NCBI RefSeq assembly: GCF_014194695.1
Contig: NZ_JACIAH010000004.1
Coordinates: forward strand, 124,001 to 188,000
Direction: 5' to 3'
Source of the DNA: Rhizobium sp. BK399
GTDB lineage: Bacteria; Pseudomonadota; Alphaproteobacteria; Rhizobiales; Rhizobiaceae
Length of the DNA: 64,000 nucleotides
The translations under genes were made by a program, and so were the position numbers. Below the pieces are notes generated by a model that was not told the origin of the DNA, ran no database searches, and saw only the letters and a program-made list of their open reading frames with translations. Of the stretch, positions 47,119 through 55,388 are shown piece after piece (the first letter of the stretch is position 1; each line of letters starts with the position of its first letter).

Positions 47119-47285
47119 CAGCCGCTCCTCGGTATGAAAACAAGCAGATAGAAGAGCACCCAGATCAGCACCACGATAGCGGTCGCGATACCCGCAAGTG
47201 CAATGGCTCCGCTCGGTCCCTCTGACACGATGCGCTCGACCGTGGCATCATCTGGACCAGCGTTTGGTTCTTCCGAATTGATCAT
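47118..47285 (-). CDS. Small subunit IIa-like membrane protein of the oxidase
   Basis: A 55-residue protein from ATG 47285: an acidic N-terminus (MINSEEPNAGPDDATVERIV) followed by one membrane helix (about 29-51, ALAGIATAIVVLIWVLFYLLV). It is located directly before subunit II and overlaps its start, the position and size of subunit IIa in ba3 oxidases, where it replaces the second helix of subunit II. Identity is inferred from position and topology. Confidence 0.75.
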   Translation of the reverse strand: MINSEEPNAGPDDATVERIVSEGPSGAIALAGIATAIVVLIWVLFYLLVFIPRSG

Positions 47286-47292
47286 CGCGTCC

Positions 47293-48564
47293 TCACTGAA
47301 GTGGAGCCGATCGAAGCTTGTTTGCCTCTGCCGCATTGACGGGCGTGCCCCGGTTGCCCCAGGCGGTCCGGATGTAGGAAACGACCGCGGCGACTTCGTC
47401 GTCCGACAGACTGACCGCAAACGGCGGCATTCCATGCGGCATCGGATTCTTGTAGGTCGCGGGTGGGTACCCACCGTTCAACACCATCCGCACAGCGTTT
47501 ACGGAGGATTCCATCTGGATCGACTGGTTCCCGGCGAGCGGCGGATAATGCGGCGGCCTGCCCTCGCCTTCCGCGCCGTGGCAGCTGGCGCACTGTTTGT
47601 CGTAGACGGTCTTCCCCAGGCTTCGAAGCAGACTAGCTTCCTGCGATCCGACGGAGGCGCGCGCCGGCTTCGGTTCGTCTTGCGCTATGCTCTTAAGATA
47701 GACGGCCATCGCGCGTGTATCTTCGTCGGTCATGTATTGAAGGCTGTTGTAGACCACCTCGGCCATAGGGCCGTAAACCGCACCGCGCGCGGAAATGCCC
47801 TTCTGCAGCAGGTCGGAGATTTCCTCGATGGACCAATCGCCCAAACCCGCCTCCTTGTTGGAGGTCAGAGAGGGGGCGTACCAGTCCTGCATGGGTATCA
47901 GTCCACCCTGAAAGGCTTTGGATTCCGAGCTACCGCCCAAGGCGTTGATCGGTGTGTGACACATTCCGCAGTGTCCTAGCCCTTCGACCAGATAGGCGCC
48001 ACGGTTCCATTCATCCGACTGCTTCGGGTCGGGCTGGAACTCCCCTTCCGTGAAGAACAGCGTCCTCCAGCCAAGGATCAGCGATCGGTTGTTGTAAGGG
48101 AACTGCAACTCGTGGGGGTGGTCCGGCTGCCGCACGGCGGGGACGGTCTTCAAGTAGGCAAAGATGGCGTCGCTGTCTTCGCGCGTCACTTTCGTGTAGG
48201 ACCCGAACGGCATCGCCGGGTAGAGCAGTCCTCCATCCGGGAAGCGACCGTCGTGCATGGTCTTGTAGAAGTCGTCTGCCGTCCATTTGCCGATTCCGGT
48301 TTCCGGATCCGGAGTAATGTTGGAGGTGTACAGCGTCCCGAACGGGGTTGGCATGCCACGGCCGCCGGCAAACAGTTTGCCCTCTGGTGCGGTATGACAG
48401 GCGATGCAATCCCCTGCACGCGCGAGATACTCACCTTTCTTGACGATGGCCTCAGGCGGTTGCTGTGCTTCCGAGTTCTGTGCGCCGGCGGGAACTAGCG
48501 TTCCGACAACAATCGCTGAAATCGTGGTGAGCAACAGTTGGCAACGTCGATTTTGCCTGCTCAT
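47293..48564 (-). CDS. Tri-haem cytochrome c, alcohol-dehydrogenase cytochrome-subunit type
   Basis: A 423-residue exported protein (signal peptide to about residue 28, PAGAQN). It has three haem motifs: CIACH 53-57, CGMCH 199-203 and CASCH 325-329, each followed by the PxxGxLY/MP ligand regions typical of membrane-bound dehydrogenase cytochrome subunits. No dehydrogenase is encoded nearby; here it probably links a quinol or cytochrome donor to the oxidase. ATG 48564 overlaps the upstream gene by ATGA. Confidence 0.9.
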   Translation of the reverse strand: MSRQNRRCQLLLTTISAIVVGTLVPAGAQNSEAQQPPEAIVKKGEYLARAGDCIACHTAPEGKLFAGGRGMPTPFGTLYTSNITPDPETGIGKWTADDFYKTMHDGRFPDGGLLYPAMPFGSYTKVTREDSDAIFAYLKTVPAVRQPDHPHELQFPYNNRSLILGWRTLFFTEGEFQPDPKQSDEWNRGAYLVEGLGHCGMCHTPINALGGSSESKAFQGGLIPMQDWYAPSLTSNKEAGLGDWSIEEISDLLQKGISARGAVYGPMAEVVYNSLQYMTDEDTRAMAVYLKSIAQDEPKPARASVGSQEASLLRSLGKTVYDKQCASCHGAEGEGRPPHYPPLAGNQSIQMESSVNAVRMVLNGGYPPATYKNPMPHGMPPFAVSLSDDEVAAVVSYIRTAWGNRGTPVNAAEANKLRSAPLQ

Positions 48565-49280
48565 GGCTTGTGTCCCCCATCTGGCTGGCTGCCACAAGCA
48601 AAGGGCAAGGCGAACGAACCGGCAGGTGCTGGCACCGGGTCCGTCGGAAGAGGCTGCCCGGCGAGATAGGCGGCAACAGCCCTGACATCGTCCTCGGTAA
48701 GCCTCCCGGCCACGAGTTGCATACAGTCGGGCGCGTTCGCCGTTCTGGTCCCATAACGCCAGCCACCCAATTGGGCGCTGATATAGCTCGCGCGCAGGCC
48801 GAGAAGACCGGGAATTCCCGGAGACTGACCTGTTAGTGGCCCACCGTGACAGCTGACGCAGGCTGGAATGGCCCTGTCCAGATCCCCTTGGGTGACTAGC
48901 GCTTGCCCATGTTCGAGGACGCTTTTGCTCGCGTCGGTGGCGGGGGGGCCGGGCAGCGCGGGGTGTTGATCGGTGAAGTAGTCGGCGAATTGTCGGAGAT
49001 AGTCGTCAGTCAGAAAGGCCAACAGGTAGTTCATCGGCGGGTATTTCCGCCTGCCGCTCTTGAACGCTTCCAGCTGGTTGTAGAGGTATCCGGCGGGCTT
49101 CCCGGCCAGACGTGGAAAGTACGGGTCGTTCGTCCCCCTGCCTTCCTGCCCGTGGCACGGGGTGCAGGCCTGCACCCGATCCGCCATGTCGGCAGGATAG
49201 CTCTTGCCTTCCTGGGCAAGTCCTACGTCAAGACCCAGGAAGCTGAGACAGCACGTTAGAAGCAACGTCTTCACGAACAC
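48561..49280 (-). CDS. Periplasmic di-haem cytochrome c4
   Basis: A 239-residue exported cytochrome: signal peptide to about residue 22, haem motifs CTPCH (39-43) and CVSCH (141-145), and the c4-type PRLAGKPAGYLYNQLEAFKSG repeat. First gene of the six-gene oxidase operon. The start is GTG 49280, seven bases after GGAGG. It would shuttle electrons in the periplasm. Confidence 0.9.
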   Translation of the reverse strand: MFVKTLLLTCCLSFLGLDVGLAQEGKSYPADMADRVQACTPCHGQEGRGTNDPYFPRLAGKPAGYLYNQLEAFKSGRRKYPPMNYLLAFLTDDYLRQFADYFTDQHPALPGPPATDASKSVLEHGQALVTQGDLDRAIPACVSCHGGPLTGQSPGIPGLLGLRASYISAQLGGWRYGTRTANAPDCMQLVAGRLTEDDVRAVAAYLAGQPLPTDPVPAPAGSFALPFACGSQPDGGHKP

Positions 49281-49419
49281 CGCATACCCTCCGTAGCAGT
49301 ATCACATGAAATTTTCAGGCTTGAGCCGTAACAATATTCCCTTCCGGTAAAGCTGCAAGAGGCAATCGCCGGCACGAAGTAGCCCAAACGCCAAAGTGGT
49401 GGCACGCCTCGTCGGCGCG

Positions 49420-49737
49420 CTACGGGTTGTTGTAAAACGACCCGCTGTCGTAGGTGCAGGCGTAATCTAGGACGCACTGTTTACCGGTCGCATCCCGGAA
49501 GCTGGCGGTGGTGCGCGCATAGCCCAAGCCGCATTTCGCGGGCGGATAGCGGAAGCTGCTGCCGCCGAAACCGGACCGGACGAACACCTTCTTGTTCTGG
49601 CGGATGATCTGCGAGATCTGGCTACAGGTGTACGAGCGCGCATCGACGTTCAGCGCCGCGGCCGAAAAGGCTGTCGACGGCATCAATAACACAGTGGTTA
49701 GTATCGCGGCATTGATAGTGCGGGATGCGGCGCCCAT
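49420..49737 (-). CDS. Small secreted protein with four or more cysteines, unknown function
   Basis: From ATG 49737 behind GGAGGGTGAA, a 105-residue protein with a signal peptide (MGAASRTINAAILTTVLLM ... AFSAA). The mature part holds cysteines in YTCSQ, AKCGLG, KQCVLDYACTYD, probably forming two disulfides in the periplasm. It resembles small exported proteins common in rhizobia, with a YTCxQ start. No function is assigned. It is upstream of, and on the same strand as, the oxidase operon. Confidence 0.75.
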   Translation of the reverse strand: MGAASRTINAAILTTVLLMPSTAFSAAALNVDARSYTCSQISQIIRQNKKVFVRSGFGGSSFRYPPAKCGLGYARTTASFRDATGKQCVLDYACTYDSGSFYNNP

Positions 49738-49925
49738 TTCACCCTCCGAGAATGAGCATGGCGGGAAGACTATACTCGTTTTTGGCGAGCCGATAAATCG
49801 GCTGAAGGATCCCCGAAGTCGCGACAAGGCTCGAGGCTCGCCGGCGATGCCGGGCGATCGCAGAAAGCAGAACGCCCGCCAATGCGCGGGCGCTTCGTTC
49901 GATTTCATACGCAATGCGAGCCGCA

Positions 49926-50147
49926 CTACATGCAGGCGGATGCGGTCTTCATGGCCGCCTCGGCAAGCGCCTTCGTCTTGTACGCACTTCCGACCGCCAT
50001 CGCGTTCTTGCCGTCAGGACGTTTCGACACGACGCTACATTTGTTGCTGTTTGCAGCGTGCTCCACATAGTAGTGGCTACTTGCGGCCAGCGCCGGAGCG
50101 ACGCCAAAGGCAAGGATGGCAACACTCAGAGCAATCTTCCTGATCAT
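49926..50147 (-). CDS. Small secreted protein, unknown function
   Basis: A 73-residue protein with a clear signal peptide (MIRKIALSVAILAFGVAPALAA) and a 50-residue mature part with two cysteines (SNKCSVVSK; TASACM) and an AYKTKALAEAAMK helix. A GGAGGAATGCG ribosome site precedes it. It looks like a conserved rhizobial periplasmic protein. Confidence 0.75.
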   Translation of the reverse strand: MIRKIALSVAILAFGVAPALAASSHYYVEHAANSNKCSVVSKRPDGKNAMAVGSAYKTKALAEAAMKTASACM

Positions 50148-50358
50148 CGCATTCCTCCATCTTAGCTAGACCGGCGGTCTTGCTGCCGGTCCAACCGGTA
50201 GCTATCGCGCATGCTGGCTTTGACCAAGCGTCATTTCACCGCATGCCCAGGCTACCGAGATCTAGAGTCGTGCCTGTCGACCAATTTCGAACACAGAAGA
50301 GTGGCAAGTCGCTGCCGATACAACAGCACTGCTGAGACATGCATTACGAGGTAAACAC

Positions 50359-50838
50359 ATGAGACTGGCAACTTTGGCCGCTGCTTCGCTGCTCGCCGCA
50401 ACACTGACCACGACGGCGGGCGCGGCGCCGCAGAATTTCCCTGGCGCCCCGGGGGCGCTGACGCTTGCCGGCAAGTGCGCCAAGCTCGTCGTCGGCAAGC
50501 TCGATGCGACGAAGGGCTGCGAAGGCGAACTCGCAAGTGTTACGCTGGTAAACGGCCAGGTCACCTTCATCTTCACTTCAGGCGGCAAGATGCTCGGCTT
50601 CCAGGGCGATGGTACTGCCATCAAGCCAGCCTCCAACGGCAACGCCCGCATGCCGCTCAACCTCGTGGTGACGGGCGTCGGCCAGAAGATGACAGGTCAG
50701 GTAAAGGTCGCCGGAACCTGCACGATGGGCAACCCGTACGGCGGCAAGCCGGTCGCGATCGAATGCACCGCCGAAAGCAAGGATACCGCCTTTACCGGCA
50801 GCTTCCGCACCAACGGTAAAGCGCCGAAGCAAAAATAG
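50359..50838 (+). CDS. Secreted hypothetical protein of 159 residues
   Basis: The protein has a signal peptide (about 1-23, ends GAAPQ) and a beta-rich mature part with paired cysteines (GKCAKLVVGKLDATKGCEG; GTCTMGNPYGGKPVAIEC). A Lys-rich tail ends it. No family is recognised. It is divergent from the small secreted gene at 49926-50147. Confidence 0.75.
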   Translation: MRLATLAAASLLAATLTTTAGAAPQNFPGAPGALTLAGKCAKLVVGKLDATKGCEGELASVTLVNGQVTFIFTSGGKMLGFQGDGTAIKPASNGNARMPLNLVVTGVGQKMTGQVKVAGTCTMGNPYGGKPVAIECTAESKDTAFTGSFRTNGKAPKQK

Positions 50839-50865
50839 GCCAACGTTCGCAATTGCTGGCTGCGC

Positions 50866-51567
50866 TCAGGCGCACCAGCTGTTGCTCGCTCCGGGTTTGC
50901 GGGCCAATCCCTCGTTGATCATCTGCACGCCGATCGACCGACCCTCGCGCGACACGACATGCGGCGCGCCTGCTTTGCCGGGCTGCCCGGCGGGATTCAT
51001 CGAGAAGGATCCGGAGTTCAGAATGTTGAGGAGCCGCAGTTTGGCGGCGAACCCCAACCGCTTCTCGTTGTCGCAACGGGCTGTCTCGATGGCGGGGCTG
51101 ACGACGTCGGCGATCGCGACCTTCTCGCCCTTGTACCAGAACGTGCTTCCATCGGCGACGCAGTTGATGTGCTCGCCCTGCCCACAATAGCCGAAGGCCG
51201 CGCGGCCGGTCTGTGCCTGTGCCGGCGAGATGGAGACCGGGATTGCCTTTTCAGGCACGACGGGTGCCTTCGCGGGAATGGGGACCGCAGCAGGCGGCAC
51301 CATTCGCGTCGCCGTGGTGATCGAAGCCGTCTGCCGTGGGCTGGGATCGCTCGCAGGCTCGCTTCGCGCGTTCGAGACCGGGCGGGAGACAATCGAGGCC
51401 GGCGCATGCGCAGCCAGCATCGGCTTCACGCTCTTCCAATTGTCATAGGTTGCAATGCCGCCCACGGCGATCGCCCCGATGACGACCCAGGGGAGCGCGC
51501 TGCCGCCGCCTCCCCTTCCCTTTGATCGTGCCGATGATTTGCGGCGGCGTGTCGCAGTCTTTGCCAT
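50866..51567 (-). CDS. Membrane-anchored SNase-like protein with degenerate active site
   Basis: A 233-residue protein: basic N-terminus, a membrane helix at about 24-42, a Pro/Ala-rich linker (to about 120), then a thermonuclease-like domain (about 128-233; NCVADGSTFWYKGEKVAIADVVSP, RRLG-type and INEGLARK segments). In active nucleases this region carries R-x-x-x-I-D-x-P-E; here VAIADVVSPA lacks the Arg, Asp and Glu positions. It is thus likely inactive as a nuclease. The domain has cysteine pairs (C128/C136 and C165/C232) that suggest disulfides in the periplasm. Confidence 0.78.
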   Translation of the reverse strand: MAKTATRRRKSSARSKGRGGGGSALPWVVIGAIAVGGIATYDNWKSVKPMLAAHAPASIVSRPVSNARSEPASDPSPRQTASITTATRMVPPAAVPIPAKAPVVPEKAIPVSISPAQAQTGRAAFGYCGQGEHINCVADGSTFWYKGEKVAIADVVSPAIETARCDNEKRLGFAAKLRLLNILNSGSFSMNPAGQPGKAGAPHVVSREGRSIGVQMINEGLARKPGASNSWCA

Positions 51568-51709
51568 CTGTCCGATTCCCGTGAACGCACGGGATTATCG
51601 CCGGGCAATCCTTTCCGAAAGGTTGGCAGCCGCTTCATTTCCAGCACTGATGTGACGATCCCGATGCTGCAGAGTGCTGCGACGACACGGCTGCACGGTC
51701 GCCACGGCT

Positions 51710-51895
51710 TTAAAGCCGCACCACCGCAGATGCCGTGTCCGCCTTCAAACGTATTGCCGGTTCCCAACGCGAACCCAGCGAATTAGTGATCTCGACTCTT
51801 TCCAGATCGATCTGAATATCTGCGGCTGCGCGAAGCGCCTGCCATTCGATTTCATGCTTCATGTAAATGTCGTGCGGCACCAAAGTCGTTTTCAT
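51710..51895 (-). CDS. Possible 61-residue small protein
   Basis: ATG 51895 opens a frame with MKTTLVPHDIYMKHEIEWQ and a mixed alpha/beta composition; the ribosome site is weak (GTGAGAAAAG). It lies 55 bases upstream of a second small gene's end, on the same strand. No family is recognised. It could be a chance frame. Confidence 0.4.
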   Translation of the reverse strand: MKTTLVPHDIYMKHEIEWQALRAAADIQIDLERVEITNSLGSRWEPAIRLKADTASAVVRL

Positions 51896-51949
51896 CTTTT
51901 CTCACCGGTTGTCGCGAATGGAAGCGTCGAAGTTGGGAACACCGAGACC

Positions 51950-52192
51950 TCAACGGGTCGGCTTAGCGATCGTGGAATCGCCATCCGTGACCGGCTTTGG
52001 GCCGCCCTTCGAAAGGTCGCCACCGGTGACGTGGGCGGGAACGTGGACGTCATCGAAAACGCCATGTGGCAGTGTCAGGTCGACGTGATGCGGCGGCAAT
52101 ACCTGCGCCTTCTGCATGCGGTTCGGGCGCGCCCGCTTCATTCGGTCGGACTTTTCCGTGCGCTTGTCGGGGGTATGGGTCGAGGGATGCAT
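51950..52192 (-). CDS. 80-residue basic His/Pro-rich protein
   Basis: Two ATG codons (52195, 52192) follow a perfect AAGGAGG; spacing favours 52192. The product begins MHPSTHTPDKRTEKSDRMKR, is rich in Arg, Lys, His and Pro, and contains LPPHHVDLTLPHGVFDDVHVP. No domain, signal peptide or membrane segment is seen. It is probably cytosolic and partly disordered. Confidence 0.6.
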   Translation of the reverse strand: MHPSTHTPDKRTEKSDRMKRARPNRMQKAQVLPPHHVDLTLPHGVFDDVHVPAHVTGGDLSKGGPKPVTDGDSTIAKPTR

Positions 52193-52222
52193 CATCGGCC
52201 TCCTTGTTATTGCGCGTGACAC

Positions 52223-52555
52223 TGGGGAACCTAGGACTAACGACCGCGCCGTCGGATGGTTCCAAAGAAAAGAACAAAGCCCATGGCGTCGATCTTGACT
52301 GGCGTGGCAAGATCACTACCTTCGCCTTATCCCGCGGCCTCGGACATCGGCCGATGGGTCAACCTGGTGCCGGGCCCCTCTGGCGAGAGTTTTTACGGCG
52401 CTCTCGTGATGTCGGTACCGCCTGCAGCTTAAGCCGGCGGATTTTTCATCGATGAAAAAGCTCACCATGCCTTACGCGCATGCCCTTTGTGGTATGTCGC
52501 GTTTTTCACGTACACATTCTCTGTTCGACATCGTTCTTGGTTGCGAGGTGCGGCC
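52223..52555. other. 333-base intergenic region with a long palindrome
   Basis: No gene is supported. It contains the 18-bp palindrome at 52442-52459 and the presumed promoter of the DUF475 gene. No metal-riboswitch consensus (such as yybP-ykoY) was seen. Confidence 0.5.
52442..52459. promoter_or_regulatory. 18-bp perfect palindrome upstream of the DUF475 gene
   Basis: TTTTTCATCGATGAAAAA is perfectly self-complementary and lies 97 bases before the DUF475 start at 52556. It could be a dimeric regulator's operator. As RNA it would be a 9-bp AT-rich hairpin without a loop, so a protein-binding role is more likely. Confidence 0.45.
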
Positions 52556-53647
52556 ATGACCAACGGTATCCCGCAAAAATCGGCGCTCAGCTATTTCACC
52601 TGGGCCTTCATTGTCACCGGCCTCGGCCTTGTCCTCGGAGCGGCCCTTGGCTGGCAGACGACAGGCACCATCGGCGGCATGGCGACCGTCTTCTTCATCT
52701 GCACGGTGCTCGCCGTGCTGGAGATTTCGCTCTCCTTCGACAATGCCATCGTCAATGCCAACAAGCTCAAGGAGATGACGCCGGTCTGGCAGCATCGCTT
52801 CCTCACCTGGGGCATCGTCATTGCCGTCTTCGGCATGCGTATCGTCTTCCCGTTGGCGATCGTCGCGATCGCAGCACAGATCGGTCCATGGGAAGCCCTG
52901 GTGCTCGCAGCCCGGGAGCCCGCGGAATACGCCCGCATCATGAACGATGCGCACCTGCCGATCGCAGCCTTCGGGGGCACCTTCCTGATGATGGTCGGCC
53001 TCAACTACTTCTTCAACCATGAGAAGGATGTCCACTGGATCGCTGGACTTGAAAAGCTGATGGCCCGCTCGGCCACGATCAAGGGTATCGAGATTGCCTT
53101 CGTTCTGGCGCTGGTCCTGGTGTTCTCGTCCTTCCTTGGCGAGGAAGAAGCCACGACCTTCGTGCATTGCGCCATCTATGGACTTCTGACCTTCCTGGCG
53201 GTCGAGGTGATCGGCGGTCTGCTCGATGCCTCGCAACAGACGATGAGCGCTGCCGCCAAGGGTGGTCTTGGTGCCTTCATCTATCTCGAAGTGCTGGATG
53301 CCAGCTTCTCCTTCGACGGCGTCATCGGCGCCTTCGCATTGACGCAAAACCTCTTCGTCATCGCGATCGGCCTCGGCATCGGCGCCATGTACGTGCGTTC
53401 GATGACGATCATGCTCGTCGAAAAGGGAACACTTGCCGAATATCGTTATCTCGAGCACGGCGCGTTCTATGCGATCCTGATCCTCTCGGTGATCATGTAC
53501 GTGCAGACGATGTTCCATATCCCCGAGGTGATCACCGGCCTTGGTGGCGCGGCCCTGATCGGCATCTCGCTCTGGTCGTCGATCCGCTACAACAAGAAGG
53601 AGCAGGCGGAAGAACGCGCCGAGACGCACAAGGAACTGCACGCCTAA
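52556..53647 (+). CDS. DUF475 / TerC-family integral membrane protein
   Basis: A 363-residue protein with about nine membrane helices. TerC-like acidic motifs lie inside helices: LEISLSFDNAIVNANKL near the start and LEVLDASFSFDGVIGAF in the second half, a pseudo-repeat typical of TerC/DUF475. Related proteins export metal ions (manganese or calcium) or are linked to tellurite resistance. The start ATG 52556 follows GCGAGGTGCGGCC. Confidence 0.88.
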   Translation: MTNGIPQKSALSYFTWAFIVTGLGLVLGAALGWQTTGTIGGMATVFFICTVLAVLEISLSFDNAIVNANKLKEMTPVWQHRFLTWGIVIAVFGMRIVFPLAIVAIAAQIGPWEALVLAAREPAEYARIMNDAHLPIAAFGGTFLMMVGLNYFFNHEKDVHWIAGLEKLMARSATIKGIEIAFVLALVLVFSSFLGEEEATTFVHCAIYGLLTFLAVEVIGGLLDASQQTMSAAAKGGLGAFIYLEVLDASFSFDGVIGAFALTQNLFVIAIGLGIGAMYVRSMTIMLVEKGTLAEYRYLEHGAFYAILILSVIMYVQTMFHIPEVITGLGGAALIGISLWSSIRYNKKEQAEERAETHKELHA

Positions 53648-53695
53648 TCCTTGCAAGCCGCATCGGCCGATGCGCCTTCATCACCAAAAAATAAA

Positions 53696-53724
53696 GCCCG
53701 CGACCATCCGGTTGCGGGCTGTTT
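53696..53724 (+). terminator. Terminator of the DUF475 gene
   Basis: GCCCGCGACC pairs with GGTTGCGGGC around an ATCC loop (53696-53719), followed by TGTTTC, about 50 bases after the stop. Confidence 0.75.
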
Positions 53725-53774
53725 CGTATCTGGCGATCCCAGATCGCCAAACCGCGCCGAGGCGCGCGGATAAG

Positions 53775-53942
53775 TTAGTGATTGATTCTGCCGAACATGC
53801 TCGGATCGATGCCGAGCTCGCGCAGATCGCGTGCTTTCGGACGGCGGCCAGATTCGACGGAGGCGCTTACAGCATTTGCAGCACCGATCATCGCAAAGGC
53901 GCGGCCAAGGAAACCATCGCGAATGGACTTACGGAAGGACAT
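53775..53942 (-). CDS. 55-residue DUF1127-like protein
   Basis: A 55-residue frame from ATG 53942: MSFRKSIRDGFLGRAFAMIG at the start and ARDLRELGIDPSMFGRINH at the end. The basic helix followed by a RELGID..MF..I C-terminus resembles the short DUF1127 proteins abundant in rhizobia, which bind RNA or regulate phosphate and stress responses. The match is by pattern only. The ribosome site is weak (GCGAGAAAG). Confidence 0.6.
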   Translation of the reverse strand: MSFRKSIRDGFLGRAFAMIGAANAVSASVESGRRPKARDLRELGIDPSMFGRINH

Positions 53943-54139
53943 TTTCTTTCTCGCTTTTCTTTATGATTGACTGCTCACATATGGCGAGGCACCGGCTGGC
54001 CGACAAGCGGCGGGAATTCACCCCTGCCATGCAAGAATAGGCGATCAGAGTAGGCACGCGACAAGCGCGCTTAGCGGATACGAATCTAGCCAGATGGAAT
54101 TTATTACTTTAGCATCCCTACAATAAGGGGAGTTAGTCT

Positions 54140-55252
54140 ATGAAGTTGCACTTAGCGGCCGGAGACCCGGCGCCGCGCTTTATTCAGCGTACACTTTCCA
54201 ACCCGCGTTATGTTTTCGACGTCGCTGCCGGGCGATACATGGTCCTTTACTTCTTTGGCTCCACGGCAAGTCCCAACGTCACCCAAGCGCTGGAAAAGAT
54301 CCGGTCGAGACCGGCAGTCTTCAACGGAAGCAAGGTTGCCTTCTTCGGCGTAACAGTCGATCCGAAAGACGAAACCCATCAGGGCATTGCCGATCAGAAG
54401 CCCGGCATCAAGTTCTTTCTCGACTTCGATTTGAGCGTCAGCAAGCTCTACGGCGCAGTCAGCGCCGATGCGCAGCAAGGCGGCGTCGGCGTGACCTACC
54501 GTCAGGTATGCGTGGTTCTGGATCCGACGATGCGAGTGCGGGCGACCTTCGTGCCCGGCAAGGAAGGAAGCGGCATAGACGAATTGATCGCCTATCTAGA
54601 AACGCTACCACCGGTGGAGCGGTCCAGCGGCCTGGAAATGCATGCCCCGGTCATCGTGCTTCCCGATGTCTTTGAGACCGATCTCTGCCACGAACTGATC
54701 AACCTTTACGAACGACATGGCGGCCAGGAGTCCGGATTCATGCGCGAGATCAACGGAAAAACCGTGCTCGTCTCGGACCACAATCACAAGCGCCGCAGAG
54801 ATCACACGATCGAGGACGATGCGCTGATGGCCGAATTGCGTGGGCGGTTCATCCGGCGCATCATTCCCGAAATCAAGAAGGTCCACCAATTCGAAGCCAC
54901 GCGAATGGAGCGATACATCGTCTCCTGCTACGATGCCGATGAAGAGGCTCACTTCAAGCCGCATCGTGACAACACCACGAAAGGCACCGCGCATCGGCGC
55001 TTCGCGGTTTCGGTCAATCTCAACAATGATTTCGACGGCGGCGAGGTCAGTTTTCCTGAGTATGGCAACCGAACCTACAAGGCCCCTCCGGGCGGCGCGG
55101 TGGTATTTTCCTGCTCGCTCCTGCATGCCGTATCAAAGGTCACCCGTGGCCGCCGCTATGCGTTCCTGCCCTTCCTCTATGATGAGGCTGCCGCCAAAGT
55201 GAGAGAGGAAAACAGCGCAAACATCGAAGATGGCGCCAACGCTACGGCGTGA
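54140..55252 (+). CDS. Redoxin-like / prolyl 4-hydroxylase (2OG-Fe(II)) fusion
   Basis: A 370-residue protein. Residues about 5-155 have a thioredoxin/AhpC-like fold (AAGDPAPRFIQRTLSN, YFFGSTASPNVTQ, FFGVTVDPKDE), but the peroxidatic cysteine is absent: the usual site is TASPN (about 42-46) and there is no Cys before C124. Residues about 165-345 form a P4H-type 2OG-Fe(II) oxygenase: iron ligands H275, D277 (KPHRDN) and H329 (LHAVSKV), with R339 or a nearby Arg for 2-oxoglutarate. Substrate is unknown. The ATG follows AAGGGGAG. Confidence 0.88.
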   Translation: MKLHLAAGDPAPRFIQRTLSNPRYVFDVAAGRYMVLYFFGSTASPNVTQALEKIRSRPAVFNGSKVAFFGVTVDPKDETHQGIADQKPGIKFFLDFDLSVSKLYGAVSADAQQGGVGVTYRQVCVVLDPTMRVRATFVPGKEGSGIDELIAYLETLPPVERSSGLEMHAPVIVLPDVFETDLCHELINLYERHGGQESGFMREINGKTVLVSDHNHKRRRDHTIEDDALMAELRGRFIRRIIPEIKKVHQFEATRMERYIVSCYDADEEAHFKPHRDNTTKGTAHRRFAVSVNLNNDFDGGEVSFPEYGNRTYKAPPGGAVVFSCSLLHAVSKVTRGRRYAFLPFLYDEAAAKVREENSANIEDGANATA

Positions 55253-55388
55253 CCCGCGGCGAAGTCCGCCGAACGACAACAAAGGGGAGTGCAAAGCCGT
55301 TCGTCTTGACGAGGCGGCAAGTCATTCGGTACCTGCGCTGGTGGATTTATCCAATGCCTGCCATAGCTTATGCGTCAGGAGGCGCCTG

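Noticed and set aside
52223..52555. Possible manganese (yybP-ykoY) riboswitch before the TerC-like gene
   Set aside because: The conserved yybP-ykoY core is absent; only the palindrome stands out.
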